Notes: generated by a model from the sequence alone, not told the origin. Positions 1 to 7,326 are shown, counted from the first letter of the stretch. The stretch is DNA of 10,532 bases from Limnohabitans sp. (GCA_023260735.1 JALQUL010000287.1:1-10532), one strand, 5' to 3'. Translations and numbers: made by a program.

Positions 1-52
1 TGAAGATATTGCCCTATTACGTGAAATTAGAGATGCGATCAAACGTCAATAA
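1..52 (+). CDS. mscL: MscL C-terminus (partial, 5' end outside window)
   Basis: Only the last 16 codons and a TAA stop are visible (reading frame from base 2), giving EDIALLREIRDAIKRQ. This resembles the cytoplasmic C-terminal helix of the large-conductance mechanosensitive channel MscL, where the E. coli protein has a similar LLTEIRDLLK stretch. MscL is a small pentameric inner-membrane channel that opens under membrane tension to release solutes during osmotic downshock. The visible part is the bundle-forming tail and contains none of the membrane segments, so the call rests on a short match and on my recollection that mscL lies near this cluster in Burkholderiales. The gene runs towards pdxA and ends 33 bases before that gene's stop codon. 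Another protein with a similar charged helix cannot be excluded. Confidence 0.6.
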   Translation, partial: EDIALLREIRDAIKRQ

Positions 53-85
53 AAGTAGCTACTAGTTCTGTATTTTTAAAATTCG

Positions 86-1150
86 TCAAGCTAAAGCTAG
101 GTGAGCTAAATTTTGCGCTACTTTAATTGCTTCCAACAAACTAGCCGGATCAGCTTTGCCTGTCCCAGCAATATCAAAAGCTGTGCCATGATCGGGGCTA
201 GTTCTAATAATAGGCAAACCCAAAGTCACATTAACGCCAGAATCGACTCCTAGGTATTTAACTGGTATGAGCCCTTGGTCATGATACAGAGCCAACACAA
301 TGTCAATGGGTTGAGCACTATACGCCAACTGCCTGGCCTTCATAAAAATGGTATCGGGTGGGTAAGGGCCTGTGACATTCATCCCTTGTTTAACTGCCTG
401 CTCAATTGCAGGCTGAATGATCTCAATTTCTTCTTGCCCCAACAAACCACCCTCACCCGCATGTGGATTGAGTCCTGCAACCGCAATGTGAGGAGGTCGT
501 TTTAAAATTTTGGACATTGACCGATGCGTAATTTCTAAGGTGCTGATAATATTTTCAATCGTCACTGCCTCAATAGCTTGCCTTAATGACACATGAATAC
601 TTAATAAAACAGTTCTGATTTCATCATTCATTAACATCATTCTGACGGGTAAATCGTCAATATTCTGCTTGGCATACTGTGCGCATAAACTCTGTAACAT
701 TTCGGTATGACCTGGGAATGGGTAACCGGCCATTTTTAGAGCTTCTTTGTGCAGTGGCGCAGTGACGATGGCAGCAATCTTGACTCTTAAGTGCAGGTCA
801 GTTGCTAGTTCTATACATTCTCCCGCAATTTTTCCGGCTAACGCTTGAATCACTCCAGTTTGCACCAATGCTGCCGAACTGGGAATAGGCATCACGGCAA
901 TCACACGGGGAGGCAAACTTGATACATGAGGTAAATCAGCTTCAGATATCACTTGAACCTTTAGATCAAGCTCTAACAATTGGCATATTTTGATTAATAA
1001 CTTGGCATCCCCCACCACAAAACAAGTATTTACCAATGCGGGATTTTTTGCATAAGCCTTCATTATAATTTCTGGGCCAATACCAGCAGGATCTCCCATA
1101 GTAATAGCAATAGGTAAGCTTGGTGGTGAAGATGCAATAGATAAGCTCAT
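86..1150 (-). CDS. pdxA: 4-hydroxythreonine-4-phosphate dehydrogenase PdxA
   Basis: PdxA oxidises 4-phosphohydroxy-L-threonine with NAD(P)+; the product decarboxylates to 3-amino-1-hydroxyacetone phosphate, which PdxJ uses to make pyridoxine 5'-phosphate (DXP-dependent vitamin B6 synthesis, cytoplasmic). The protein is 354 residues from the ATG, close to the family norm of about 330. Visible signatures are the N-terminal ITMGDPAGIGPE, the substrate-binding PGHTE (H148, T149), and the three metal-ligand histidines in LLSIHVSL (H186), GLNPHAGEGG (H230) and LYHDQG (H290). An in-frame TTG at 1162 would add four residues, but the ATG at 1150 has a GAAAG stretch about 5 bases upstream and is preferred. 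It lies 49 bases behind the Nif3-like gene and is probably cotranscribed with it. Its common partners in other proteobacteria, surA and rsmA, are not here. Confidence 0.96.
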   Translation of the reverse strand: MSLSIASSPPSLPIAITMGDPAGIGPEIIMKAYAKNPALVNTCFVVGDAKLLIKICQLLELDLKVQVISEADLPHVSSLPPRVIAVMPIPSSAALVQTGVIQALAGKIAGECIELATDLHLRVKIAAIVTAPLHKEALKMAGYPFPGHTEMLQSLCAQYAKQNIDDLPVRMMLMNDEIRTVLLSIHVSLRQAIEAVTIENIISTLEITHRSMSKILKRPPHIAVAGLNPHAGEGGLLGQEEIEIIQPAIEQAVKQGMNVTGPYPPDTIFMKARQLAYSAQPIDIVLALYHDQGLIPVKYLGVDSGVNVTLGLPIIRTSPDHGTAFDIAGTGKADPASLLEAIKVAQNLAHLALA

Positions 1151-1199
1151 TAAGACTTTCAATTTTAAAGTTTTTTTAGGTGGCTAAAAACTCAAGCCA

Positions 1200-1958
1200 T
1201 TATGCAGGATTAAAAATATCTATAAATTGATGCTCTAAGCCTAATTCTGTGGCGACATAACGTCCCACCGCCTGAACCCCAAATCGTTCGGAAGCATGAT
1301 GACCACATGCAATAAAACATACGCCCATCTCGTTAGCATAATGCAATTGGGGTTCTGATATTTCACCTGTTATAAACACTTGAGCCGATTGTGCAATGGC
1401 AGGTTCAAAATAAGATTGTGCCCCACCACTACACCAAGCCACCTGTAAAGATTGGCCTGGCAAAGCATTTACAACAGGCCCCACTACAGTGATTTTTGAT
1501 GAGATTTTTTGCTGGATTAATTGCACTAATTCTTCACTTGACGGGAGTTGGCAAGAACCCATAAACCCCAGTTTTTGCTCACCAAATCGTATATTAACTG
1601 GAATACCCAACTCAAGCCCTAATTGTGCATTATTGCCCAAAGTTTCATGTCCGTCTAAAGCTAGATGATAGGCAAATAAATTGATATTGTGCTCTAACAG
1701 CAATGCCAAACGTTTGCGCATCCAGCCTTTAATACAGCCATCTTGACCGCGCCAAAATAAACCATGATGCACTAATAAGGCGTCTGCCTTATTTTCTATG
1801 GCAGCCAAAATAAGAGCTTCACTCGCTGTCACACCAGTCACTATTTTTTGAATTTTATCTTTACCCTCTACTTGTAATCCATTAGGCCCATAATCTTGGT
1901 AGATTTTAGGATTTAATAAATTATCGAGAGTGCTTAATAATTGAGCTCTTGAAACCAT
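1200..1958 (-). CDS. Nif3-like dinuclear metal center hexameric protein
   Basis: A 252-residue member of the Nif3/YbgI/YqfO family, about the size of E. coli YbgI (247). These proteins form toroidal hexamers with two metal ions per subunit. They are often labelled 'GTP cyclohydrolase 1 type 2 homolog', but the cellular reaction is not settled. Metal-site residues are all visible: LLVHHGLFW (H64, H65), AYHLALDGH (D102) and GHHASERFG (H220, E224). The family's NGLQVEG motif is near the N-terminus (residues 26-32), as is usual. The ATG start is supported by AGAGGT at 1963-1968, about 4 bases before it on the coding strand. It is the first gene of a leftward pair with pdxA and is divergent from the protease gene. 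The family call is firm; a specific function cannot be read from sequence. Confidence 0.93.
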   Translation of the reverse strand: MVSRAQLLSTLDNLLNPKIYQDYGPNGLQVEGKDKIQKIVTGVTASEALILAAIENKADALLVHHGLFWRGQDGCIKGWMRKRLALLLEHNINLFAYHLALDGHETLGNNAQLGLELGIPVNIRFGEQKLGFMGSCQLPSSEELVQLIQQKISSKITVVGPVVNALPGQSLQVAWCSGGAQSYFEPAIAQSAQVFITGEISEPQLHYANEMGVCFIACGHHASERFGVQAVGRYVATELGLEHQFIDIFNPA

Positions 1959-2156
1959 TATTACCTCTTGAATTATGATAAAAAAGTATTATTTAGAGGG
2001 TTGTGTTATTGTATAGAACATACCACCAAAATAGTGCTTAATGCTGGTATTTGGCAACACTTAGCTGGTGTAATAATTACCCTCATAAGTGAATCAAAGC
2101 TTCTTTGATTCTATTGTGTGTTTATTTACCAGTTCATTTTTTTAAAACAAAAATAT
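1959..2156. promoter_or_regulatory. Divergent intergenic region between Nif3-like and protease genes
   Basis: This AT-rich stretch of about 200 bases must hold the start signals for the leftward Nif3-like/pdxA pair and the rightward protease gene. Two weak rightward candidates overlap. One is sigma-70-like, with TTGGCA at 2051-2056 and a poor -10 TAATTA at 2074-2079 (17-base spacing). The other is a loose heat-shock (RpoH)-like match, CTTAGCT at 2060-2066 with CCTCATAA at 2081-2088. Neither is strong. No convincing leftward promoter stands out. A 9-bp inverted repeat lies at 2091-2111 and is listed separately. Confidence 0.3.
2091..2111. repeat. Perfect 9-bp inverted repeat upstream of protease gene
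   Basis: GAATCAAAG (2091-2099) and CTTTGATTC (2103-2111) are perfect reverse complements around a CTT centre. The repeat sits 45 bases before the preferred ATG of the HtrA-type protease. In RNA it would form a 9-bp stem with a triloop. No T-run follows it on either strand, so it is not an intrinsic terminator. It could be a repressor or activator operator, or a hairpin near the 5' end of the protease mRNA. The repeat itself is certain; its role is inference. Confidence 0.6.
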
Positions 2157-3302
2157 ATGAAAAAAATTTGGCTATTATTTTCTCAGGTCATCACAATACT
2201 TTTTGCAATTTATTTTGTAGTGGCCACTTTACGTCCTGAATGGATCAAACCTGGCAACCATCAAAATAGTCCTGCTATTTCAGTTTTTCAGGCAGCACCG
2301 ACTAGTAGTAACAGCGTGCCTGTGGGCAGTTTTAGAGATGCGGCTCAAAAAGCCGCCGCCGCAGTAGTCAGCATCAGCACCAGTCAAAGCAAACAATTAA
2401 CACCCCGCTCAGCCGATCCTTGGTTTCAGTTTTTTGGTGAAGAACAAGACAATGAATCGGTGAAAAGTGGTATCGGTAGTGGGGTAATTGTGAGTCCACA
2501 AGGTTATATTTTAACCAACAACCATGTGGTGGAAGGTGCGGACGGAATCGAAGTTACCTTAAACGATGGTCGCCATATACAAGCCACCATTATTGGCACA
2601 GACCCGGAAACTGATGTAGCGGTTTTAAAAATCAATTTAGATAACTTACCCAGCATCACATTAGGTAGCTCCGATCAAGCTAGGGTCGGTGATCAAGTAT
2701 TGGCAATTGGTAATCCTTTTGGCGTTGGTCAAACAGTTACTTCAGGTATTGTGAGTGCTATGGGACGCAATCAACTCGGTATTAACACCTTTGAAAACTT
2801 TATTCAAACTGATGCTGCCATCAATCCAGGTAATTCTGGCGGTGCCTTAGTAGATGTCAATGGGAACTTATTGGGGATCAACACTGCTATTTATTCAAGA
2901 TCAGGTGGTAATATGGGAATTGGTTTTGCTATTCCCGTCAATATTGCTCAACAAGTCATGAATGGCCTCATTCAAGATGGAAAAATTACAAGGGGCTGGA
3001 TTGGTGTAGAACCTCAAGATATCAATCCTGAATTAGTAGCCTTATTTAAACTGAATAATGATCAAGGAGTAGTAATTACAGGTGTACAAAAGGCAGCACC
3101 TGCCTACACTGCTGGAATCAAACCTGGCGATATTGTGAAAAAAATTGAGGGCAAAGTTGTCAAAAATGTAAGTGATTTATTACAAATAGTCACATCTATA
3201 AAGCCAGGCACGATTGGCGTTTTTGAACTCGAACGACAAGGTGCACCTGTCACTGTTAAAGTAGTGGTGGGTACACGGCCCAAACAAAAATCAAGACAAT
3301 AA
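2157..3302 (+). CDS. Membrane-anchored HtrA/DegS-type serine protease, single PDZ domain
   Basis: A 381-residue trypsin-fold protease of the HtrA (Do/Deg) family, acting in periplasmic protein quality control or regulated proteolysis. Segments in order: an uncleaved signal-anchor helix (about residues 4-25), a Ser/Ala-rich linker, the protease domain with H123 (NNHVVEG), D153 (TDVAVLK) and S227 (NPGNSGGALV), and one C-terminal PDZ domain (about 279-372). Length and the single PDZ match DegS/AlgW (about 355-390) rather than two-PDZ DegP/DegQ (about 450), but rseA and rpoE are not nearby, so a DegS role in the sigma-E cascade is not shown. An in-frame GTG at 2118 would add 13 residues. The ATG is preferred because MKKIWLLFSQ begins the anchor directly. 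Neither start has a clear ribosome binding site. A terminator follows 12 bases after the stop. Confidence 0.92.
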   Translation: MKKIWLLFSQVITILFAIYFVVATLRPEWIKPGNHQNSPAISVFQAAPTSSNSVPVGSFRDAAQKAAAAVVSISTSQSKQLTPRSADPWFQFFGEEQDNESVKSGIGSGVIVSPQGYILTNNHVVEGADGIEVTLNDGRHIQATIIGTDPETDVAVLKINLDNLPSITLGSSDQARVGDQVLAIGNPFGVGQTVTSGIVSAMGRNQLGINTFENFIQTDAAINPGNSGGALVDVNGNLLGINTAIYSRSGGNMGIGFAIPVNIAQQVMNGLIQDGKITRGWIGVEPQDINPELVALFKLNNDQGVVITGVQKAAPAYTAGIKPGDIVKKIEGKVVKNVSDLLQIVTSIKPGTIGVFELERQGAPVTVKVVVGTRPKQKSRQ

Positions 3303-3314
3303 ATAAGCAAATAA

Positions 3315-3347
3315 AAAAGGTCAAGTGCAATTGCAACTTGACCTTTT
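3315..3347. terminator. Strong bidirectional intrinsic terminator
   Basis: Perfect 12-bp arms AAAAGGTCAAGT (3315-3326) and ACTTGACCTTTT (3336-3347) enclose a 9-base loop, GCAATTGCA. The AT ends of the stem supply U-rich tails in both directions: CCTTTTGTT rightward and CCTTTTTTATTT leftward, the latter being the better tail. It lies between the convergent protease gene (stop 12 bases to the left) and tatC (stop about 87 bases to the right), so it should end both transcripts, including the eight-gene run that finishes with tatC. Confidence 0.88.
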
Positions 3348-3434
3348 GTTATAGCGGTTAAAGAACTACATTCATTAAGAACCATTTATCTCAATTATAA
3401 GGTCACCGTTATTTTTTGTATTTCATCAGCCTTA

Positions 3435-4229
3435 TTAAGAGGTAGCTTCACTCTTGTCTTCTTGCTCATCTAGGTTTTGATTATTCACAAAAAAACGTGC
3501 GGCAAAAATACCTATTTCGTACAAAATACACATAGGAATAGCTAAAGCTAATTGCGAGACCAAATCAGGTGGAGTCACAATCGCTGCAATTACAAATGCT
3601 AAAACAATGAAGTAACCACGAAAATTTTTCAATTTTTCAATTGAGACAATTCCCATCATAGCTAAAACAATCACCACAATCGGTACTTCAAAAGCCAAAC
3701 CAAAAGCTAAAAACATAGACATCACAAAGCTTAAATAGGCTTCTATATCTGGAGCGGCAGTAATACTTTTTGGTGCAAAGCTCTGAATAAAGGCAAACAC
3801 TTTACCAAATACAAAGAAGTAACTAAAAGCCACACCCACAAAAAATAAAATAGTACTAGAAATAACTAAAGGTAAAACTAATTTTTTTTCGTGTGAATAA
3901 AGACCAGGCGCTATAAACGCCCATGCCTGATAAAGTACTACTGGCAATGCAATTAGAAGTGCCACCATTAATAAAACCTGAATAGGGACAAAAAATGGTG
4001 CGACAACTGAAGTCGCAATCATAGTCGCCCCAGCAGGCAAAGTCGCTACTAAGGGAGCGGCTAAAAGATCATAGAGCTGGCCAGGGCCAGGGTAAAAACT
4101 CAAACCAATTGCCACTACTGCAATCGCAATACAAGCTTTTACCAAGCGATCTCTTAGCTCGATAAGATGCTGTACAAATGGTTGCTCTGAACCACTCAAC
4201 TCATCTTCAGATTTAGTTTTATTTGTCAT
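3435..4229 (-). CDS. tatC: Sec-independent protein translocase TatC
   Basis: TatC is the six-helix inner-membrane core of the twin-arginine translocase. It binds the RR signal peptide of folded substrates and recruits TatB and TatA. The protein has 264 residues (E. coli 258). The cytoplasmic N-terminus carries FVQHLIELRDRL with E24, and the first cytoplasmic loop LYSHEKKLVLP with E114; these correspond to E. coli E15 and E103, the signal-peptide recognition residues. E180 in LAFEVPIV and D221 in VTPPDLVSQ are also conserved positions. Six hydrophobic segments span roughly residues 31-240, followed by an acidic tail. It is the last gene of the leftward run and starts 27 bases after the tatB stop. 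The upstream coding-strand sequence has no purine-rich ribosome binding site; it reads CCTCTCGC before the ATG. Confidence 0.97.
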   Translation of the reverse strand: MTNKTKSEDELSGSEQPFVQHLIELRDRLVKACIAIAVVAIGLSFYPGPGQLYDLLAAPLVATLPAGATMIATSVVAPFFVPIQVLLMVALLIALPVVLYQAWAFIAPGLYSHEKKLVLPLVISSTILFFVGVAFSYFFVFGKVFAFIQSFAPKSITAAPDIEAYLSFVMSMFLAFGLAFEVPIVVIVLAMMGIVSIEKLKNFRGYFIVLAFVIAAIVTPPDLVSQLALAIPMCILYEIGIFAARFFVNNQNLDEQEDKSEATS

Positions 4230-4256
4230 GCGAGAGGTTTAATAAATGAATCAGAA

Positions 4257-4730
4257 TTAAGTAGATTGTTTTTTAGGACGATGTCTCGCCACCCGTGCTG
4301 CACCTGATAAAACATGTGTTTTAGCACCTGTTCTATTTTTATACCAATTGGGTACTGCCGCCACCTTCGCTCGCCAACGCTTTTTGGGAACCTTGTAGCT
4401 ACTTGCAGGTGACATGTAATGATTACTAGATAAGGCTTCGTTATTAGCTTGTGACCAAGCATCTTCGAAGTCTTGAGAAACCGAGCTCATAGAAGATTGA
4501 ATTTGCGAGCCTACATCTTGCAAGGCTGAATGGACTCCAGATTGCATTTTTTTAAGCTCTTCAAGATCCATACTGCGGTTAACTTCTGCTTTTACATCAG
4601 CTACATAGCGTTGGGCTTTACCAAATAAATTACCCACAATTCTAGCTACACGAGGTAGTTTTTCTGGGCCAATTACAAGTAAAGCCACCACACCAATGAC
4701 TGCAATCTTGGTTAAACCAATATCTAACAT
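4257..4730 (-). CDS. tatB: Sec-independent protein translocase TatB
   Basis: TatB pairs with TatC to form the substrate-receptor complex of the Tat pathway in the inner membrane. The 157-residue protein has the standard plan: a very short periplasmic N-terminus, one membrane helix (about residues 6-21, ending IGPEKLP), an amphipathic helix (RVARIVGNLFGKAQRYVADVK, in part), a charged coiled region to about residue 90, and a basic variable tail ending GAARVARHRPKK, a tail type I associate with Burkholderiales TatB. The GPEKLP hinge distinguishes it from TatA (FGTKKL). A good GGAGGT at 4736-4741 lies 5 bases before the ATG. It begins 34 bases after tatA ends and is surely cotranscribed with it. 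Confidence 0.96.
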   Translation of the reverse strand: MLDIGLTKIAVIGVVALLVIGPEKLPRVARIVGNLFGKAQRYVADVKAEVNRSMDLEELKKMQSGVHSALQDVGSQIQSSMSSVSQDFEDAWSQANNEALSSNHYMSPASSYKVPKKRWRAKVAAVPNWYKNRTGAKTHVLSGAARVARHRPKKQST

Positions 4731-4764
4731 TCAAGACCTCCAGTGCAAAACTTCAAGCAGGGAC

Positions 4765-5022
4765 TCATTGCTTTTGTTTCGCCTGAACATCAATCGTATT
4801 GTCCGCTGTAGCTGTGCTAGTAGTACTATTATTGACTGCAACTGTTTTCTCTGCAGTTGTACTAGCTGCGGGTGCTGCAGTGTCGCCATCTTTAATGCCA
4901 TCTTTAAAGCCTTTAACAGCACTACCTAAATCGGAACCAATGTTTTTTAATTTTTTTGTACCAAAAATTAAAACTACAACCACTAAAACGATTATCCAAT
5001 GCGTAATTGATAATGAACCCAC
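4765..5022 (-). CDS. tatA: Sec-independent protein translocase TatA
   Basis: TatA forms the oligomer that lets folded proteins cross the inner membrane after TatBC has bound them. The 85-residue product begins MGSLSITHW, then one membrane helix (about residues 9-21), the FGTKKLKNIGSDLG hinge and amphipathic helix, and a polar tail rich in Ala, Thr and Asn. The start is GTG at 5020-5022: the GSLSITHW beginning matches the family, and AAAGGAAA lies at a good distance before it. A TTG five codons upstream (5035-5037) is in frame but would place the ribosome binding site inside the gene and add an atypical MKGNI. The tail has low complexity and is variable in the family. It sits between the HIT gene (49 bases upstream) and tatB. 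Confidence 0.95.
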   Translation of the reverse strand: MGSLSITHWIIVLVVVVLIFGTKKLKNIGSDLGSAVKGFKDGIKDGDTAAPAASTTAEKTVAVNNSTTSTATADNTIDVQAKQKQ

Positions 5023-5026
5023 GATG

Positions 5027-5034
5027 TTTCCTTT
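5027..5034 (-). promoter_or_regulatory. Ribosome binding site deciding the tatA GTG start
   Basis: On the coding strand the sequence is AAAGGAAA followed by CAT and C, then GTG. The AAAGG core is 7 bases before the GTG at 5022. This spacing, together with the TatA family N-terminus, selects the GTG start over the in-frame TTG at 5037. Confidence 0.7.
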
Positions 5035-5071
5035 CAAATGATTTAAAAAAACGACTACAAAACTGAAAAAA

Positions 5072-5434
5072 TTAACCTTTTAACCATGGACGAGGACCAC
5101 CCATTACATGAAAGTGTAAATGATGTACCTCTTGCCCACCCTCTTTACCCGTATTGGTGACTAATCTAAAACCACCCTCTGGGTATGGATTACAGCCCTC
5201 TTGGGCCGCTAGCTTGGGAATAAGTGTCATCAATCTACCCATTAAACCCTCATGCTCTGATGTCAAGTGTGCCAGAGAAATGATATGCTGTTTGGGAATG
5301 ATTAAAAAATGTACAGGTGCCCAAGGGGCAATGTCGTGAAAAGCTAAAAACTCTTCGTCTTCATATACTTTTTTGCAAGGGATTTGACCCGCTACAATTT
5401 TGCAGAAAATACAGTTGGGATCGGATTGCGACAT
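5072..5434 (-). CDS. HIT-family (histidine triad) nucleotide-binding protein, HINT-like
   Basis: A 120-residue cytoplasmic protein of the HIT superfamily, HINT/PKCI branch. Members are nucleotide phosphoramidases that hydrolyse AMP-N links (for example AMP-lysine or adenosine phosphoramidates). The catalytic triad motif HHLHFHV lies at residues 104-110, with H105, H107 and H109 forming H-x-H-x-H. An N-terminal CIFCKIVAG (C8, C11) together with H50 could bind a structural zinc, as in some HINT proteins. IIPKQH and the GFRLVTNTG strand are typical HINT features. AAAGG about 6 bases before the ATG supports the start. It lies between hisE (62 bases upstream) and tatA, a placement common in Burkholderiales. 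The physiological substrate cannot be told from sequence. Confidence 0.94.
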   Translation of the reverse strand: MSQSDPNCIFCKIVAGQIPCKKVYEDEEFLAFHDIAPWAPVHFLIIPKQHIISLAHLTSEHEGLMGRLMTLIPKLAAQEGCNPYPEGGFRLVTNTGKEGGQEVHHLHFHVMGGPRPWLKG

Positions 5435-5496
5435 AACTTACCTTTTATTGCTTATATAAGTGAAACTCAATTTATATTTTAGCCTTACTTGTACTA

Positions 5497-5883
5497 CTAC
5501 TCTTGGGACTCTTGTTTTTGACGATCTAGCATTTTACGTAAGGCTTTTTCTTCTAAGCCACTCGTACCCTCGCGCTTGGCAAGCTCGGCTAAAACATCAT
5601 TGGGATGCAAGTCATAAAAAGACAAAGCTACCATGCTATGAAACCACAAATCTGCCATTTCTGAAACCAGTTTCGCTTTATCACCCCCAGCACTGACATC
5701 TTTGGCTGCCATTACGGCTTCCGTTGCTTCTTCACCAATTTTTTTCAAAAAACTATCTGGGCCTTTGACCAATAGTTTAGCGACATAACTTTTTTCGGGG
5801 TCACCACCGTTAATTAACTTACGACTTTCAATGACTTGTGCTAAATGTTCAAGAATAAGGCTGGATGAAAGGGATATTGTCAT
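5497..5883 (-). CDS. hisE: Phosphoribosyl-ATP pyrophosphohydrolase HisE
   Basis: HisE removes pyrophosphate from phosphoribosyl-ATP to give phosphoribosyl-AMP, the second step of histidine synthesis. It is an all-alpha protein of the MazG-like fold. The 128-residue protein shows the Mg-binding pattern KKIGEEATE (E51, E52, E55) followed by E75 and D78 in SEMADLWFH, and the early GGDPEKSYVAKL motif. Here hisE is a separate gene directly behind hisI (22 bases), not fused to it as in enterobacterial hisIE. No purine-rich ribosome binding site precedes the ATG; the coding strand reads CCTCTTATTTTT. The C-terminal region is charged and Gln-rich. Confidence 0.96.
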   Translation of the reverse strand: MTISLSSSLILEHLAQVIESRKLINGGDPEKSYVAKLLVKGPDSFLKKIGEEATEAVMAAKDVSAGGDKAKLVSEMADLWFHSMVALSFYDLHPNDVLAELAKREGTSGLEEKALRKMLDRQKQESQE

Positions 5884-5905
5884 AAAAATAAGAGGCTTAG
5901 AAAAT

Positions 5906-6304
5906 TTATTTTTGATAAATTGATTGAGGGTCTTTTAAGACTGGATCTTGGGCTTGCCACTGCTGTGTTTCAAGATTAAGTTGTTGATAAAAACAACTGT
6001 GACGCCCCGTATGACAAGCAATAGCTGGCTCATGACCTAGCTGAGTAACGCTTAATAAAACCACATCGTTGTCACAGTCGAGTCTTATGGAGTGAACTTT
6101 TTGAATATGTCCTGACTCCTCGCCTTTGAACCATAGTTTTTGACGTGAGCGACTAAAATAAACTGCACGGCCTAATTGAGCTGTTTTTTCGAGGGCCTGG
6201 GCATTCATCCAAGCAAACATTAATACATCCCCGGTTGCAGCTTCTTGAGCAATAACAGGAACCAAGCCTTTTTCATCCCATTTAATATCATTTAACCAAC
6301 TCAT
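5906..6304 (-). CDS. hisI: Phosphoribosyl-AMP cyclohydrolase HisI
   Basis: HisI opens the adenine ring of phosphoribosyl-AMP to give ProFAR, the third step of histidine synthesis, acting on the product of HisE. The protein has 132 residues, typical of the unfused form. Metal ligands are visible: LDCDND (C77 for zinc, D76/D78/D80 for magnesium) and ACHTGRHSCFY (C97, C104 for zinc). The conserved MFAWMN and YFSRSR stretches lie at about 29-34 and 49-54. AAAGGAAT precedes the ATG. Only 3 bases separate it from the ispH stop, so translation is probably coupled to ispH. In many Burkholderiales hisF lies directly upstream; here it does not. Confidence 0.96.
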   Translation of the reverse strand: MSWLNDIKWDEKGLVPVIAQEAATGDVLMFAWMNAQALEKTAQLGRAVYFSRSRQKLWFKGEESGHIQKVHSIRLDCDNDVVLLSVTQLGHEPAIACHTGRHSCFYQQLNLETQQWQAQDPVLKDPQSIYQK

Positions 6305-6307
6305 TAC

Positions 6308-7306
6308 TTATTCCTTTATTAGATGAGAATCATCTATTTTTAAACCTTTAGGCAAAGGAAACTTGACCGTTTCTTCTGAGCTGATTAACTTTTGAATAGA
6401 TAAAACACCTAGTTTTCTAATTTTTTGCAACACGTCTTGTACCAAAACTTCAGGAGCAGAGGCGCCAGCAGTTATACCTACTCTTTTAACATTGACAAAC
6501 CACTCATCTTTTAATTCAGCAGCACTATCAATCATATAACCCGTTGTGCCTAATTTTTCAGCCAGCTCACGCAAACGATTACTGTTGGAGCTAGTGGGAC
6601 TTCCCACCACAATAACTAAATCGACTTGTGGGCTTAATAGCTTGACAGCATCTTGTCGATTTTGTGTGGCATAACAAATATCTTGCTGCTTAGGTTTTTG
6701 AATTTTTGGGAAGCGTTGTTGAATCGCCACCATAATTTCGGCAGCATCATCCACACTTAAGGTAGTTTGTGTCACTACTGCTAATAATTCTTCTTGATGG
6801 GGCTGAATCAAAGCTACATCGGCAACTGTTTCCACTAAATGAATACCAGAGCTAAGTTGCCCCATGGTACCTTCCACCTCAGGATGACCTTGGTGACCAA
6901 TCATGATGAATTCAAAACCTAACTTGTGTAACTTAGCTACTTCTACATGAACTTTAGTGACTAAGGGGCAAGTCGCATCAAACACTTCAAAACCACGTGC
7001 TTTAGCTTCCTCTTGTATCGCTTTACTCACACCATGCGCAGAAAAAATAAGAGTTGCGCCAGCAGGCACTTCATTTAAATCTTCTATAAAAATAGCACCC
7101 TTGGATTTTAAATCGTTGACAACAAATGTGTTATGAACGATTTCATGCCTTACATAAATAGGCGCACCAAATTTCTCTAAGGCTCTTTCCACAATTTCAA
7201 TGGCTCTATCGACACCAGCACAAAAACCTCTTGGCTCAGCCATTAACACATCAATTGAAGACATAGTTGAATTTTCTACAATATAAGATTGGAGTTGCGT
7301 AGTCAT
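6308..7306 (-). CDS. ispH: 4-hydroxy-3-methylbut-2-enyl diphosphate reductase IspH
   Basis: IspH is the last enzyme of the MEP pathway, reducing HMBPP to IPP and DMAPP with an iron-sulfur cluster. The three cluster cysteines are present: PRGFCAGVD (C29), DATCPLV (C113) and DICYATQNRQ (C211), along with the catalytic HPEVEGT (H141, E143) and the SPTSSNSNRL substrate-binding motif. From this ATG the protein is 332 residues. Two other in-frame starts exist: a GTG at 7318 and an ATG at 7264. The ATG at 7264 begins MSSIDVLMAEPRGF and gives 318 residues, closer to E. coli (316), so it may be the real one. None has a strong ribosome binding site. It follows fkpB by 20 bases. The fkpB-ispH pairing is also found in E. 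coli. Confidence 0.95.
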   Translation of the reverse strand: MTTQLQSYIVENSTMSSIDVLMAEPRGFCAGVDRAIEIVERALEKFGAPIYVRHEIVHNTFVVNDLKSKGAIFIEDLNEVPAGATLIFSAHGVSKAIQEEAKARGFEVFDATCPLVTKVHVEVAKLHKLGFEFIMIGHQGHPEVEGTMGQLSSGIHLVETVADVALIQPHQEELLAVVTQTTLSVDDAAEIMVAIQQRFPKIQKPKQQDICYATQNRQDAVKLLSPQVDLVIVVGSPTSSNSNRLRELAEKLGTTGYMIDSAAELKDEWFVNVKRVGITAGASAPEVLVQDVLQKIRKLGVLSIQKLISSEETVKFPLPKGLKIDDSHLIKE

Positions 7307-7326
7307 CTCATTTACCACTTCGCCAT

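Noticed and set aside
54..63. 10-base palindrome AGTAGCTACT after the mscL stop
   Set aside because: It cannot form a useful RNA hairpin, as it has no loop, and it lacks a following T-run; it is not a terminator and probably arises by chance.
275..505. Plus-strand open frame inside pdxA
   Set aside because: It is antisense to a clearly conserved gene, has no recognisable domain and no promoter or ribosome binding site.
3104..3385. Minus-strand open frame over the protease 3' end and terminator
   Set aside because: It runs through the intrinsic terminator and is complementary to the conserved PDZ coding sequence; the product has no recognisable features.
4226..5041. Several extra open frames on both strands over tatA and tatB
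   Set aside because: They are out-of-frame readings of low-complexity tat gene tails, without family features.
5460..5696. Plus-strand open frame across the HIT-hisE gap into hisE
   Set aside because: Most of it is antisense to hisE and the rest is short intergenic sequence; no supporting signals.
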